Shown one piece after another: positions 45,789 through 55,297 of a DNA stretch of 64,000 nt. How positions within the stretch are numbered: the first letter of the stretch is position 1; the number at the start of each line of letters is the position of its first letter. The DNA is from Iodobacter sp. BJB302 (GTDB taxonomy: Bacteria; Pseudomonadota; Gammaproteobacteria; Burkholderiales; Chitinibacteraceae). The stretch is taken from positions 1-64,000 of the forward strand of contig NZ_PDZG01000021.1 in assembly GCF_002735645.1 (NCBI RefSeq). Reading direction: 5' to 3'. The notes under the pieces are model-generated. The model had not been told where the DNA came from. It did not search any database and saw nothing but the letters and a program-made list of their open reading frames with translations. Both the position numbers and the translations under genes were made by a program.

Positions 45789-47594
45789 GTGCAAAAACGA
45801 GTCTGCATGGCTGTTTTATTGTTTAAATCGCTGCTGTTTACCCCGCAGGGCGCGGAGGCTGGCGAGCTTGTTTTTGGGAATGTGCGCTCAGGGCTGGGCG
45901 AGGGAATTAAAGTTGATTCAGGCAATGTTCAAATCGAATTGAAGGGTGCTTTAGGAATCAGCACCATCATCAGGGCAGAAAGCCCTGACACCGCACTCAC
46001 CAGTGGCAAGGGCATGTCCACTCACAATGATGGAGATCTGAATTACGAACAGGGTGATGTGGTATCTCAGGTACTGGACGCCTATCTGCAAGCCAATCTG
46101 TCGACTGGCAATTATGGGCTGCTGCTCAGTGGCAAAGCATGGTATGACCAAAGCCAGTTAAATCATTCGGTTCCGCACGGGCATGTCAGCAATGATTATA
46201 CTGCCGGCCCGTTAAATGATTCGGGCTTTGCCACGCTCAGCCAGTTTAGTGGTGTTCAGCTGCACGATGCATATGTGTACGGCCACTTTACAGTCTTTCA
46301 AAAAGCGCTCGAGCTTCGGGCCGGTCAGCAAGTTATTCCCTGGCGCACCCCCACGACCATCCTAGGCGGCATACAACAAGTCAACGCACTGGATTTTGCA
46401 GGTCTTCGCCGGGGCAACCCGCTGCCAGAAACCATGAGCATCCCCGTTTCCGCACTCTATGCCAGGCTCAGGATGAATGAGCAGCTGTCTCTTGACGCTT
46501 ACTACCAGTTTGATTTTCTACCCAACGCCTACCCCGGCTGCGGAACCTTTTACTCAAGCAACGATTATGCACAGGCTGGCTGCAATAAATTAACCTTAAA
46601 CGGGGCCATGCTCAGCGTCTTAAACAATAAACCCATCTCCACCAACGACCAGCAATCCAGCACTAACGCTCTGGATTATATTGCCCGAACCACCGATCTC
46701 ATTCCGAACGAAGAACAGTTTGGCTTCAGCTTTAATTACAAAATAACGGAGATGTCCTCACTAGGCGTTTTTTACGCCCAGTACACCAGCCGTAATGCCG
46801 TGATTCAGGCAGAACGCAGTGGCCTAGGCGTATTTCTGCCCAATAAGGCGGAGCCCGTAAGTATCGCAGGGCAATACAGACAGGCCTACCCTGCCCACCG
46901 TCATTTGTTTGGACTGAACCTGAGCCAGAGACTGGAAGGCGGCGCAGGCCTTTATCTGGAATACAGCTATCGCCCCAATCAGCCTTTACCATGGAATGGC
47001 GCAGATTTTCTGAATGGCATATTGCTTGGCATTGGCCCCCTGAAACAACTTGCTGACACAGCAACAGGCTATATTGCACAGGGCTATGATGATTTTCAGA
47101 TGAGCCAATGGATCTTGGGCGCAAAATCCCCTTTACCTGCGGCTTGGGGAGCAAATGCAACGCTTGCTGGCGAACTAGGCATACGACATGTCCATAATCT
47201 GCCTGATCCTTACGAGAAACGCTATGGCCGCAGTGGCTTTGGTATGGCGCCCAGCTCCGCCTTTCCTGCTTGCACTGGCCCGCAGGCCACATGTGACGTA
47301 GCTGGCTTTGTCTCCGCCACGGCCTGGGGATGGCGGCTAAAATACGAAAACGATGTTCCCGTACCATCCGGCAACTGGGTATTGCGGCCTTCTCTGTCCT
47401 TTGCTTACGATGCAAAAGGCTATTCTGAAGATGGCCAATTTTCAGAAGGCCGCTACCTGTCTGTGGCCGGCATCAGCGCCATCTTTCAAAAAAACCACCA
47501 ACTGGATTTCCGATATATCAAAACAGGCGGTGGCCTGTATAACCTGCAAAAAGACCGCAGCAGCTTTATGCTCAGTGCACGCACCACCTTTTAA
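45789..47594 (+). CDS. DUF1302-family outer-membrane porin-like protein in the hut locus
   Basis: Exported beta-rich protein of about 600 residues with DUF1302 features: ELKGALGISTIIRAE, repeated amphipathic strands, many aromatic residues, and a C-terminal SSFMLSARTTF ending in Phe as in outer-membrane barrels. The start is uncertain. I choose GTG 45789 because it gives a basic n-region and a short hydrophobic core ending GAEA, with GGGG eight bases upstream; the frame is open from ATG 45573 and ATG 45807 is another choice. The position between hutC and hutI suggests uptake of histidine or urocanate (inference only). DUF1302 genes usually travel with DUF1329, absent here. Confidence 0.78.
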   Translation: MQKRVCMAVLLFKSLLFTPQGAEAGELVFGNVRSGLGEGIKVDSGNVQIELKGALGISTIIRAESPDTALTSGKGMSTHNDGDLNYEQGDVVSQVLDAYLQANLSTGNYGLLLSGKAWYDQSQLNHSVPHGHVSNDYTAGPLNDSGFATLSQFSGVQLHDAYVYGHFTVFQKALELRAGQQVIPWRTPTTILGGIQQVNALDFAGLRRGNPLPETMSIPVSALYARLRMNEQLSLDAYYQFDFLPNAYPGCGTFYSSNDYAQAGCNKLTLNGAMLSVLNNKPISTNDQQSSTNALDYIARTTDLIPNEEQFGFSFNYKITEMSSLGVFYAQYTSRNAVIQAERSGLGVFLPNKAEPVSIAGQYRQAYPAHRHLFGLNLSQRLEGGAGLYLEYSYRPNQPLPWNGADFLNGILLGIGPLKQLADTATGYIAQGYDDFQMSQWILGAKSPLPAAWGANATLAGELGIRHVHNLPDPYEKRYGRSGFGMAPSSAFPACTGPQATCDVAGFVSATAWGWRLKYENDVPVPSGNWVLRPSLSFAYDAKGYSEDGQFSEGRYLSVAGISAIFQKNHQLDFRYIKTGGGLYNLQKDRSSFMLSARTTF

Positions 47595-47708
47595 TCAAAT
47601 TAAGATCTCCACACGGCTTATCTGCCTGCAATTCAAGCAAATGACTTTTTAAATCCTGCATGCCCGCCCCTGCTGGCAAAGCAGGCGCGACACTTACCCA
47701 TATCAAAT

Positions 47709-47721
47709 ATGTCTATACAAT
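47709..47721. promoter_or_regulatory. Possible second HutC operator
   Basis: ATGTCTATACAAT differs at one position from the palindromic core TGTATATACA found about 97 bases downstream. Confidence 0.5.
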
Positions 47722-47780
47722 AAGCACCATACCATCCTGCTTTCTAGCGACAAATCAACTCTTATTAGACTTTTCCCTGC

Positions 47781-47818
47781 TTGACATCAACAGCAAAATG
47801 CGTAAATGTATATACAAT
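47781..47818 (+). promoter_or_regulatory. hutI promoter overlapped by a HutC operator
   Basis: TTGACA at 47781-47786 and a -10-like TAAATG at 47803-47808 (16-base spacer). The palindrome TGTATATACA at 47807-47816 overlaps the -10 and matches the core of the known HutC site (CTTGTATATACAAG). Bound repressor would block RNA polymerase. Confidence 0.78.
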
Positions 47819-47835
47819 TACACAGCCGACTGCCG

Positions 47836-49062
47836 ATGATGACCCACACTCCAGAATCGCTTTGGATTAACGCCCGCCTTGCTACCCTGTCCCCTGAGCA
47901 CAATGCCGCTTACGGCGCGCTCCATGGTCATGCTTTATGGATTAAGGGTGAAGAAATCTATGCGATTTTGCCGCAGGCTGAAGCCCTGGCCGGGTTTGCA
48001 GGCAGAGGAGAAATCATTGATGTGGCAGGCGCCTGGATTACGCCGGGGCTGATCGATTGCCATACCCATCTGGTTTATGGCGGCAACCGTGCGACGGAAT
48101 GGGAAAAACGCCTGACGGGCGTGCCTTACCAGCAAATTGCCGCGGAAGGCGGTGGCATTGTTTCCACGGTGAACGCCACACGGGGTTTATCGCCAGCTGA
48201 CCTGGCAGCGCAAAGCCTGCCGCGCCTCTTGGCCCTGATGAATGAGGGCGTCACCACGCTGGAGATTAAATCTGGCTATGGCCTGCGCCTTTATGACGAA
48301 TTAAAACAACTGCGCGTAGCCCGCCAGTTTGGTGAAAATTATCCGGTAGAAATAATTCCCACTCTGCTCGCAGCCCACGCCCTGCCGCCTGAATTTGCCG
48401 GCCGCAGCGACGAGTATATTGATGAAGTGATTTCACGCATCCTGCCTGCCGCCGCCAGCGAAGACTTGGCTGAAGCGGTGGATGTGTTCTGTGAAGGCGT
48501 CGGCTTTAGCCCGGCGCAAACCCGCCGTGTATTTGATGCCGCAAAAAAGCACGGCCTGAAAGTAAAAGGCCACGTAGAGCAACTCTCTAATTTGCACGGC
48601 GCGGCGCTGGTAGCCGAGTTTAATGGCCTGTCTGCCGACCATATCGAACACCTCGACGACGCAGGCATTGCCGCGATGCAAGCCGCTGGCACGGTGGCGG
48701 TGCTGCTGCCCGGCGCGTTTTACTTTTTGCGCGAAACACAAAAACCCCCTGTTGCAGCGCTACGGGCTGCGGGTGTGCCGATGGCGGTTTCCACCGACCT
48801 CAACCCCGGCACCAGCCCCTTTGCCTCCATCCGTTTGGCGATGAACCAGGCCTGTGTGCTGTTTGCCTTAACCCCAGAAGAAGCCCTCACCGGCACTACC
48901 CGTCACGCAGCCCAGGCACTGGGGCGTGCAGCAACTCACGGCCAGCTGGCAGCCGGATTTGTCGCAGACTTTTTAGTCTGGAATATCGATCATCCGGCAG
49001 AAATCATCTACAGCCTGGGCGCGCCCCTGCTCAGGCAACGTGTATTTAGAGGCTCTTTTTAA
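47836..49062 (+). CDS. hutI: Imidazolonepropionase
   Basis: Third enzyme of histidine breakdown: hydrolyses imidazolone-5-propionate to N-formimino-L-glutamate. Amidohydrolase of 408 residues. Metal and substrate residues are visible in [33 protein letters not shown] and [10 protein letters not shown]. Start ATG 47836 (or the adjacent ATG 47839). An ATG at 47806 lies inside the operator and is rejected. First of hutI-G-U-H. Confidence 0.95.
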   Translation: MMTHTPESLWINARLATLSPEHNAAYGALHGHALWIKGEEIYAILPQAEALAGFAGRGEIIDVAGAWITPGLIDCHTHLVYGGNRATEWEKRLTGVPYQQIAAEGGGIVSTVNATRGLSPADLAAQSLPRLLALMNEGVTTLEIKSGYGLRLYDELKQLRVARQFGENYPVEIIPTLLAAHALPPEFAGRSDEYIDEVISRILPAAASEDLAEAVDVFCEGVGFSPAQTRRVFDAAKKHGLKVKGHVEQLSNLHGAALVAEFNGLSADHIEHLDDAGIAAMQAAGTVAVLLPGAFYFLRETQKPPVAALRAAGVPMAVSTDLNPGTSPFASIRLAMNQACVLFALTPEEALTGTTRHAAQALGRAATHGQLAAGFVADFLVWNIDHPAEIIYSLGAPLLRQRVFRGSF

Positions 49063-49065
49063 CGA

Positions 49066-49191
49066 AAACCTAAATCTTGAACCACGGAGGACACAGAGAA
49101 CACTGAGTTTCACGGAGAAAAACTGACTTGTAATGCTTTTCTCCGTGATCCTCCGTGTCCTCCCAATCTCCGTGGTTCAAGGTTTGGGTTT
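49066..49191. repeat. ACGGAG hairpin repeat, copy between hutI and hutG
   Basis: Full 126-base copy starting four bases after the hutI stop. AACCTAAATCTTGAACCACGG at the left; CCGTGGTTCAAGGTTTGGGTTT at the right. Arms carry ACGGAG/ACAGAG/ACTGAG and complementary CTCCGTG units around a loop of about 17 bases. Confidence 0.93.
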
Positions 49192-49211
49192 ACTGATTAG
49201 GATTAAAAACC

Positions 49212-50147
49212 ATGACCGTCTGGACTGGCCGTATTGATGCTGCTGAAGGCGATGCAGCGCGGCGCTGGCATCAGGTCGTGCAGCCCTTAGCTGCAAATCA
49301 GCCTGCAGGCATTGCCCTACTGGGCTTTGCCTGTGATGAAGGCGTGCGCCGCAATCAGGGGCGGGTGGGGGCGGTGGCGGGGCCGGTGGCTTTGCGTAAA
49401 GCACTGGCGAATCTGGCTTATCACCCTACTCTGCCGCTTTACGATGCAGGGGATGTGGCCTGTGAGGATGGCGATTTAGATGCAGCCCACCAGCGCCTTG
49501 CCGCTGCGGTGAGCCAAAATATTCAGGCCGGTCATTTGTCGCTGGTACTTGGTGGTGGGCATGAAACGGCTTTCGGCCACTGGCTGGGCATTGCCAACGC
49601 TCACCCAAACCAGCGCATTGGCATTGTCAATTTCGACGCGCACTTTGATTTGCGTGAAGCCACAGAGGCCACCTCCGGCACGCCCTTTGCCCAGATCGCG
49701 GTTGCATGCGCCCAGCGTAGCCAGGATTTTCAATACCTCTGCATGGGCGTGGCAGAAACAGCCAATACCCAGGCTCTGTTTGCTACAGCAGAACGGCTCA
49801 AAGCCGCGTGGCGGCTCGATACAGAGATGACACCATGGCAGCTGACAGAAACCGAGGCGCAGTTGCAAACCTTTATCGATCAGGTCGACGTGGTTTACCT
49901 GACGATTGATTTGGATGTATTGCCCGCCGCGCAAATGCCTGCAGTCTCCGCCCCAGCCGGTTTCGGGGTAGAAATCAGCGTGATCGAACACCTTAGCCGA
50001 CTACTTGCCGCCAGCGGAAAACTTGTCGCAGCTGATTTAGTGGAATTCAACCCGCTGTTTGATACCGACAACCACGGCGCAAAAGCCGCAGCCAGACTGG
50101 CGTGGGCGATTACCAGAAGCTTTAAACCTTTAGTTTCAAAAAATTAA
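49212..50147 (+). CDS. hutG: Formimidoylglutamase
   Basis: Arginase-fold manganese enzyme of 311 residues splitting N-formiminoglutamate to glutamate and formamide, the one-step ending of the pathway. Metal motifs GGGHETAFGHW, FDAHFDLR and TIDLDVLP are intact. Encoded between two hairpin repeats. Confidence 0.94.
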   Translation: MTVWTGRIDAAEGDAARRWHQVVQPLAANQPAGIALLGFACDEGVRRNQGRVGAVAGPVALRKALANLAYHPTLPLYDAGDVACEDGDLDAAHQRLAAAVSQNIQAGHLSLVLGGGHETAFGHWLGIANAHPNQRIGIVNFDAHFDLREATEATSGTPFAQIAVACAQRSQDFQYLCMGVAETANTQALFATAERLKAAWRLDTEMTPWQLTETEAQLQTFIDQVDVVYLTIDLDVLPAAQMPAVSAPAGFGVEISVIEHLSRLLAASGKLVAADLVEFNPLFDTDNHGAKAAARLAWAITRSFKPLVSKN

Positions 50148-50149
50148 AG

Positions 50150-50379
50150 AACCCACACCTTAAAACACGGAGGACACAGAGAACACAGAGTCTCACGGAG
50201 AAAAGCGACAAGTACTTGTAGGGCGGGCGAAACCCGTCGATTGAGTAGCGTTTCATACCAAGCTCGGCGGGTTTCACCCGCCCTAGAAAAAATAAGCTTT
50301 AACGCCCAATCTAACGCTTGGTTTTCTCCGTGTAGCTCCGTGTTCTCTATGCTCTCCGTGGTTCAAGATTTAGGTTTTT
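50150..50379. repeat. ACGGAG hairpin repeat, copy between hutG and hutU, carrying an insert
   Basis: Left arm (50150-50204) AACCCACACCTTAAAACACGG with three further units; right arm (50322-50379) CTCCGTG units ending GTTCAAGATTTAGG. The arms are about 120 bases apart because the loop contains a second palindrome at 50219-50285. Confidence 0.88.
50219..50285. repeat. Second palindromic element nested in the repeat loop
   Basis: TAGGGCGGGCGAAACCCGTCG (split at 50219-50239) matches the reverse complement of 50265-50285 at 19 of 21 positions, with a 25-base loop. Its G/C-rich arms are unlike the surrounding ACGGAG units, so it looks like an independent small element inserted in the loop. Confidence 0.75.
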
Positions 50380-50389
50380 TGTATACACA
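50379..50389. promoter_or_regulatory. HutC-like operator upstream of hutU
   Basis: TTGTATACACA resembles the HutC core TGTATATACA and lies 18 bases before the hutU start, directly abutting the end of the hairpin repeat. Confidence 0.5.
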
Positions 50390-50407
50390 CCAACCCGGAG
50401 CCTGAAA

Positions 50408-52078
50408 ATGACTGACCCACGCCATGATCCTTCCCGCGTTATCCGCGCGCCACGCGGTAGCGAGCTGACTTGTAAAAGCTGGCTGACTGAAGCCGCTTTT
50501 CGCATGATTCAGAACAATCTCGACGCCGAAGTGGCCGAGTATCCGCAATCCTTAGTGGTTTACGGCGGTATTGGCCGTGCGGCGCGCAATTGGGAATGCT
50601 TTGATAAGATTCTGGAAGTGCTCACCCGCTTGGAAGACGATCAAACGCTGCTGATTCAATCAGGCAAACCGGTTGGCGTGTTTCCATCGCACCCCGATGC
50701 ACCGCGTGTGCTGCTAGCCAATTCCAATTTGGTGCCGCACTGGGCCAATTGGGAGCACTTCAACGAGTTAGATAAAAAAGGTCTGATGATGTACGGCCAG
50801 ATGACCGCAGGCAGCTGGATTTACATCGGCAGCCAAGGCATTGTGCAAGGCACTTACGAGACTTTTGTGGCCATGGCCAAGCAGCATTTTGGCGGTGTAG
50901 CCAAGGGGCGTTGGGTGTTGACTGGTGGCTTGGGCGGCATGGGCGGCGCGCAGCCACTGGCTGCAACGATGGCTGGTTTTTCGATGATTGCAGTGGAATG
51001 CGATGAAACTCGCATCGATTTCCGCCTGAAGACGCGCTATGTAGACCGCAAAGCGACCACCTTGAACGAAGCGCTGGCCATCGTCGCCGATGCAAAAGAA
51101 ACCGGCAAGCCGGTATCTGTTGGCCTCTTGGGCAATGCGGCCGATGTGTTTGCCGAGCTGGTCGCCCGTGGCATTACCCCAGATTGCGTCACCGACCAAA
51201 CTTCGGCGCACGACCCCGTACACGGCTACCTACCTCAGGGTTGGAATATTGCCAAATGGCGTGAGGCACAGAAATCCGATCCGGCTGGCGTGACCAAGGC
51301 CGCCAAACAATCGATGGCCAAGCAAGTGCAAGCGATGCTGGATTTACAAGCGCGTGGCGCGGCAACGGTGGATTACGGCAATAACATCCGCCAAATGGCG
51401 CTGGAAGAAGGCGTCACCAACGCATTCGACTTCCCAGGCTTTGTACCCGCCTATGTACGCCCATTATTTTGCGAAGGCATTGGCCCTTTCCGCTGGGTAG
51501 CACTATCTGGTGACCCGGAAGACATCTACAAAACCGATGCAAAAGTCAAAGAGCTGATCCCGGACAACCCACATCTGCACAACTGGCTGGATATGGCGCG
51601 TGAACGCATCGCCTTCCAAGGCTTGCCAGCGCGTATTTGCTGGGTAGGCCTAAAAGATCGCGCCCGCCTTGCGCTGGCTTTTAATGAGATGGTTAAAAAC
51701 GGCGAGCTGAAAGCCCCGATCGTGATAGGTCGTGATCACCTCGACTCTGGCTCGGTGGCCTCGCCCAACCGTGAAACCGAAGCCATGCTGGATGGCTCGG
51801 ATGCCGTATCCGACTGGCCACTCTTGAACGCGCTGCTTAATACCGCTGGTGGCGCGACTTGGGTGTCGCTGCACCACGGCGGCGGCGTAGGCATGGGCTT
51901 TTCTCAGCATTCAGGCGTGGTGATTGTGGCCGACGGCACAGACGCCGCTGCCAAACGCTTGGGCCGCGTATTGTGGAACGACCCCGGCACCGGCGTCATG
52001 CGCCACGCCGACGCAGGCTACGACATCGCCAAAAACTGCGCCAAAGAACAGGGCTTAGATTTGCCAATGTTGAAGTGA
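50408..52078 (+). CDS. hutU: Urocanate hydratase
   Basis: NAD-dependent second enzyme of the pathway, 556 residues: converts urocanate to imidazolonepropionate. The dinucleotide-binding glycine stretch [18 protein letters not shown] and the catalytic-Cys region [17 protein letters not shown] are intact. CCGGAG lies upstream of ATG. Full family length. Confidence 0.97.
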   Translation: MTDPRHDPSRVIRAPRGSELTCKSWLTEAAFRMIQNNLDAEVAEYPQSLVVYGGIGRAARNWECFDKILEVLTRLEDDQTLLIQSGKPVGVFPSHPDAPRVLLANSNLVPHWANWEHFNELDKKGLMMYGQMTAGSWIYIGSQGIVQGTYETFVAMAKQHFGGVAKGRWVLTGGLGGMGGAQPLAATMAGFSMIAVECDETRIDFRLKTRYVDRKATTLNEALAIVADAKETGKPVSVGLLGNAADVFAELVARGITPDCVTDQTSAHDPVHGYLPQGWNIAKWREAQKSDPAGVTKAAKQSMAKQVQAMLDLQARGAATVDYGNNIRQMALEEGVTNAFDFPGFVPAYVRPLFCEGIGPFRWVALSGDPEDIYKTDAKVKELIPDNPHLHNWLDMARERIAFQGLPARICWVGLKDRARLALAFNEMVKNGELKAPIVIGRDHLDSGSVASPNRETEAMLDGSDAVSDWPLLNALLNTAGGATWVSLHHGGGVGMGFSQHSGVVIVADGTDAAAKRLGRVLWNDPGTGVMRHADAGYDIAKNCAKEQGLDLPMLK

Positions 52079-52097
52079 CATAGCAGTAGTTTGCAGC

Positions 52098-52330
52098 AAA
52101 ACCCAAACCTTGAAACACAGAGGACACGGAGAACACAGGGTTCCACAGAGGAAAACAGAGTTTAAGCTGCGGCTTTCTTAATATGTTTTGAGTATTTTCA
52201 AATCTAGAGCGCTTTAGAGTCGGCCGCAACATAAGGAGCAGGGACTAAGTCTGATTACATTAGCCCAATCATTGGTTTTCTCCATGTAACTCCATGTTCT
52301 CTGTGTCCTCCGTGGTTAAAGATTTGGGTT
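52098..52330. repeat. ACGGAG hairpin repeat, copy between hutU and hutH, long loop
   Basis: Left arm (52098-52155) AAACCCAAACCTTGAAACACAG with ACGGAG/ACAGGG units; right arm (52277-52330) TTTTCTCCATG, CTCTGTG, CTCCGTGG and GATTTGGGTT. About 120 bases of non-coding sequence form the loop, without the palindrome seen in the hutG-hutU copy. Confidence 0.88.
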
Positions 52331-52369
52331 CTACGCAGCACCCCATAAAAACACATACTGGATCACACA

Positions 52370-53905
52370 ATGAGCACATTCAATATCAAGCCGGGCCAAT
52401 TAACGCTTGCAGACTTACGCAAGATTGCCCGTGATGAAAGCATCACCCTTAGCCTGGATGCGTCATCCCATGCAGGCATCGACGCAGCCGCCGCTACCGT
52501 GGCGCGAGTTTTGACTGAAGGGCGTACGGTTTATGGCATTAACACGGGCTTTGGCCTCTTAGCCAGCACCAAAATCGCTACAGAAGAGCTGGAGCTGCTG
52601 CAACGCTCCATCGTGCTTTCCCACGCAGCAGGCATTGGCAAGCCAATGGAAAATGGCACGGTGCGTTTGTTGATGGCGCTGAAAATCAACTCGCTGGCAC
52701 GCGGTTTCTCTGGCATTCGCCGCTCGGTCATCGAAGCGCTGATTACCCTGTTTAACCATCAGATTTACCCGGTTATTCCACAAAAAGGCTCGGTCGGCGC
52801 ATCGGGCGATTTAGCCCCGCTCTCGCATATGAGTGCGGTTTTAATTGGTGAAGGCGAAGCCTTTGTGGATGGCAAACGCGTGACTGGCGCGGCAGCCATG
52901 CAAGCGGCGGGCTTAGAGCCTATCGTGCTGGCCCCCAAAGAAGGCCTGGCGCTATTGAATGGCACACAGGCATCCACCGCTTTTGCGCTGGAAGGCTTAT
53001 TTGCCGCTGAAGACTTATTTATCGCCGCCTCCGTTGCAGGCAGCTTATCAGTGGAAGCCGCCATGGGCAGCCGCACACCCTTTGACGCCCGCATTCATGC
53101 TGTGCGCGGCCATGTAGGGCAAATTGATTCGGCGGCGTTTTACCGTGACTTGTTGGGAGAAACGAGTGAAATCGCCCAAGCCCATGCCAACTGCGGCAAG
53201 GTGCAAGACCCGTATTCATTGCGCTGCCAGCCACAGGTGATGGGCGCATGCCTGACGCAAATCCGCAATTCGGCAGAAACATTATTAGTAGAAGCCAATG
53301 CCGTATCGGATAACCCGCTGGTTTTCTCTGACGACAATGTGATTTTATCTGGCGGCAATTTCCACGCCGAGCCAGTGGCCTTTGCAGCGGACAATCTGGC
53401 ACTGGCCATTGCCGAAATCGGCTCCTTGTCTGAGCGCCGTATGGCTCTGCTGATTGACAATAATCTGTCTAAATTGCCAGCCTTCCTCGTGAATAACGGC
53501 GGCGTGAATTCGGGCTTTATGATCGCCCAGGTAACGGGCGCTGCGCTGGCCTCTGAAAACAAATCGCTTGCTCATCCCGCATCGGTAGACAGCCTGCCAA
53601 CATCGGCCAATCAGGAAGATCATGTTTCCATGGCCACTTTTGCTGCGCGCCGCCTTAAAGACATGAGCGAAAACACCGCAGGCATTCTGGCGGTGGAATT
53701 ACTCGCAGCTTGCCAGGGGATAGATTTCAGAGCGCCAAACAAGGCCTCCGATAAGCTGGAAGCCGCTAAAGCGCTGCTGCGTGCCGAGGTGACTTTCTAC
53801 GATAAAGACCGCTACTTTGCGCCCGATATCGAAAAAGCAGCGGCCCTGATCAGCCGCGCGGCTTACAACCACTTCAGCCTGCTAGGTCTGTTACCTTCGG
53901 TGTAA
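52370..53905 (+). CDS. hutH: Histidine ammonia-lyase
   Basis: First enzyme of histidine degradation, 511 residues: non-oxidative removal of ammonia to give urocanate. The self-made MIO cofactor forms from Ala-Ser-Gly in [15 protein letters not shown] (about residue 143). [10 protein letters not shown] and other family segments are intact. Last gene of the operon, followed by a strong terminator. Confidence 0.97.
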   Translation: MSTFNIKPGQLTLADLRKIARDESITLSLDASSHAGIDAAAATVARVLTEGRTVYGINTGFGLLASTKIATEELELLQRSIVLSHAAGIGKPMENGTVRLLMALKINSLARGFSGIRRSVIEALITLFNHQIYPVIPQKGSVGASGDLAPLSHMSAVLIGEGEAFVDGKRVTGAAAMQAAGLEPIVLAPKEGLALLNGTQASTAFALEGLFAAEDLFIAASVAGSLSVEAAMGSRTPFDARIHAVRGHVGQIDSAAFYRDLLGETSEIAQAHANCGKVQDPYSLRCQPQVMGACLTQIRNSAETLLVEANAVSDNPLVFSDDNVILSGGNFHAEPVAFAADNLALAIAEIGSLSERRMALLIDNNLSKLPAFLVNNGGVNSGFMIAQVTGAALASENKSLAHPASVDSLPTSANQEDHVSMATFAARRLKDMSENTAGILAVELLAACQGIDFRAPNKASDKLEAAKALLRAEVTFYDKDRYFAPDIEKAAALISRAAYNHFSLLGLLPSV

Positions 53906-53924
53906 TTGCATTTAAAGCCACCAC

Positions 53925-53960
53925 AAAAAAAAGCCCGCTTTGCATCTGCGGGCTTTTTTT
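53925..53960. terminator. Bidirectional terminator between hutH and the OmpA-like gene
   Basis: GCCCGC / GCGGGC stem flanked by eight A on the left and seven T on the right, so it can end both the rightward hut and the leftward FecR-OmpA transcripts. Confidence 0.93.
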
Positions 53961-53983
53961 GTTCGACTAAAAAACTAAAATCA

Positions 53984-54583
53984 TCAGCGAATTGAAATCT
54001 CAACCCGTCTGTTTCTTGGCTCCAGTGTTTCATCAGGCGTCATCACCAGCAAATTGCGCTCGCCATGCGATTCAACCGTCAGGGCGTGATATTCAAGCCC
54101 TTTTTGCTTTAACCACTCTGCTACTAAATTCGCCCTTACAAGAGCCAGCTCTTCATTAATGGCCGCACTTCCCAAGGTATCTGTATGCCCCACCACAGAA
54201 ATATCTACCGCCGGCCATTTTTTGGCTTCAGCAATGATTTCCGGCAGCAGCATTTCAGATTCTTCTGTCAGCATGGTATCAACCTGAAAATACAATAAGA
54301 AATGCTTAGGAATTTTAGGCCGCGCCGCCATTGCATCGCCAAAGTCTTCCTGAATCTTTTCTGCATCAACCGCAGCTGGCGTTTCTGATCCATCCAGAGC
54401 CGCGCCATAGCCTGCGATATTAATCAGCTGTTCACCCTGCTCACCCTTTACCTGCACCGCTCCTGTGTGCCCATTTGGGTTTTCCAGCAGCACAATATAA
54501 GAGTTTGAAGCACAGCCCTGTAGCAAAACCGCCACAAACAATAAAACAGAGCCCGTAAATCCCTTCAGCTGATTCAAGCGCAT
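53984..54583 (-). CDS. OmpA-domain outer-membrane lipoprotein
   Basis: Exported protein of 199 residues. Lipobox LLQGC (about residue 24) then a short N-terminal region and an OmpA/MotB peptidoglycan-binding domain (about 95-199: LLYFQVDTMLTEES, VVGHTDTLGSAAIN, NRRVEISIR). Probably ties the outer membrane to the cell wall. Encoded three bases after the FecR-like gene; this pair, divergent from a CHASE2 cyclase, recurs in other bacteria as I remember, which would suggest a common envelope-sensing role. Confidence 0.88.
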   Translation of the reverse strand: MRLNQLKGFTGSVLLFVAVLLQGCASNSYIVLLENPNGHTGAVQVKGEQGEQLINIAGYGAALDGSETPAAVDAEKIQEDFGDAMAARPKIPKHFLLYFQVDTMLTEESEMLLPEIIAEAKKWPAVDISVVGHTDTLGSAAINEELALVRANLVAEWLKQKGLEYHALTVESHGERNLLVMTPDETLEPRNRRVEISIR

Positions 54584-54586
54584 ACA

Positions 54587-55021
54587 TTATTCCTCGACTT
54601 TAACTACAAATTGCGTACCCCGCACACCGATAATACCGGCGGGTGTTTTAATAGCAACGGCATCTGGCTGCAATTTTGCAATCACACCAGAGACATAGTT
54701 CATGGTTCCTCTTGCCATCATGCTGACTAGGCTAAGCTTGCCCTGAGCAGGTGCATAGAGGTATTCATCCACGGTCAGCTGGGTATCCGGGCCAAAAGAC
54801 ATAATGGTTTCGTCTTTAAAAGTAAGCCCCATACTGCTTTTAGCCCCGGTTTTTAATACACTGCCCTGCATAATGGCTGTGCCCACCTCGGCTTTCACCA
54901 CCTTACCCCCCGTCGTCACAGAAGCCTCGCCACTCACATTTTTAACATAAGCAATCGGCGTTTCAGCCGCCCATAAAGCAGAGGATAATAACAACCCGCA
55001 GATAAAAGTGAATTTAAACAT
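54587..55021 (-). CDS. FecR-domain periplasmic protein
   Basis: Exported protein of 144 residues with a signal peptide (LLLSSALWAAE) and a FecR domain (about 25-140: VSGEASV, IMQGSVLKTGAKSSMGLTF, IKTPAGIIGVRGTQFVVKV). No sigma-factor or TonB receptor is nearby, so it is the stand-alone FecR type. ATG 55021 has a perfect AAGGAGG leader. First gene of the leftward pair with the OmpA-like gene. Confidence 0.88.
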   Translation of the reverse strand: MFKFTFICGLLLSSALWAAETPIAYVKNVSGEASVTTGGKVVKAEVGTAIMQGSVLKTGAKSSMGLTFKDETIMSFGPDTQLTVDEYLYAPAQGKLSLVSMMARGTMNYVSGVIAKLQPDAVAIKTPAGIIGVRGTQFVVKVEE

Positions 55022-55297
55022 GACTTTTTCCTCCTTCTCTGATGGAAAAGCTTTAAATACCATAAGCTTAACATGCATTTGTAAGCATTGATTGTCCATA
55101 TTCCCTCAGTGCTGACAGCCGTATTCCATCGGATCTGAGCAGCATTACTTCGTCGCAGCCCTATCTGTTTTCTACAAATAAAATTCAGGATAAAGAAAGG
55201 CCAGTACTAATCTGAATTACTAGGGCAGCAGCACTTTTATTGTGCCACTCTACTAAAAACCAAGCGATTAGCGTAAGAAAAACACTATCAGGCTTAT

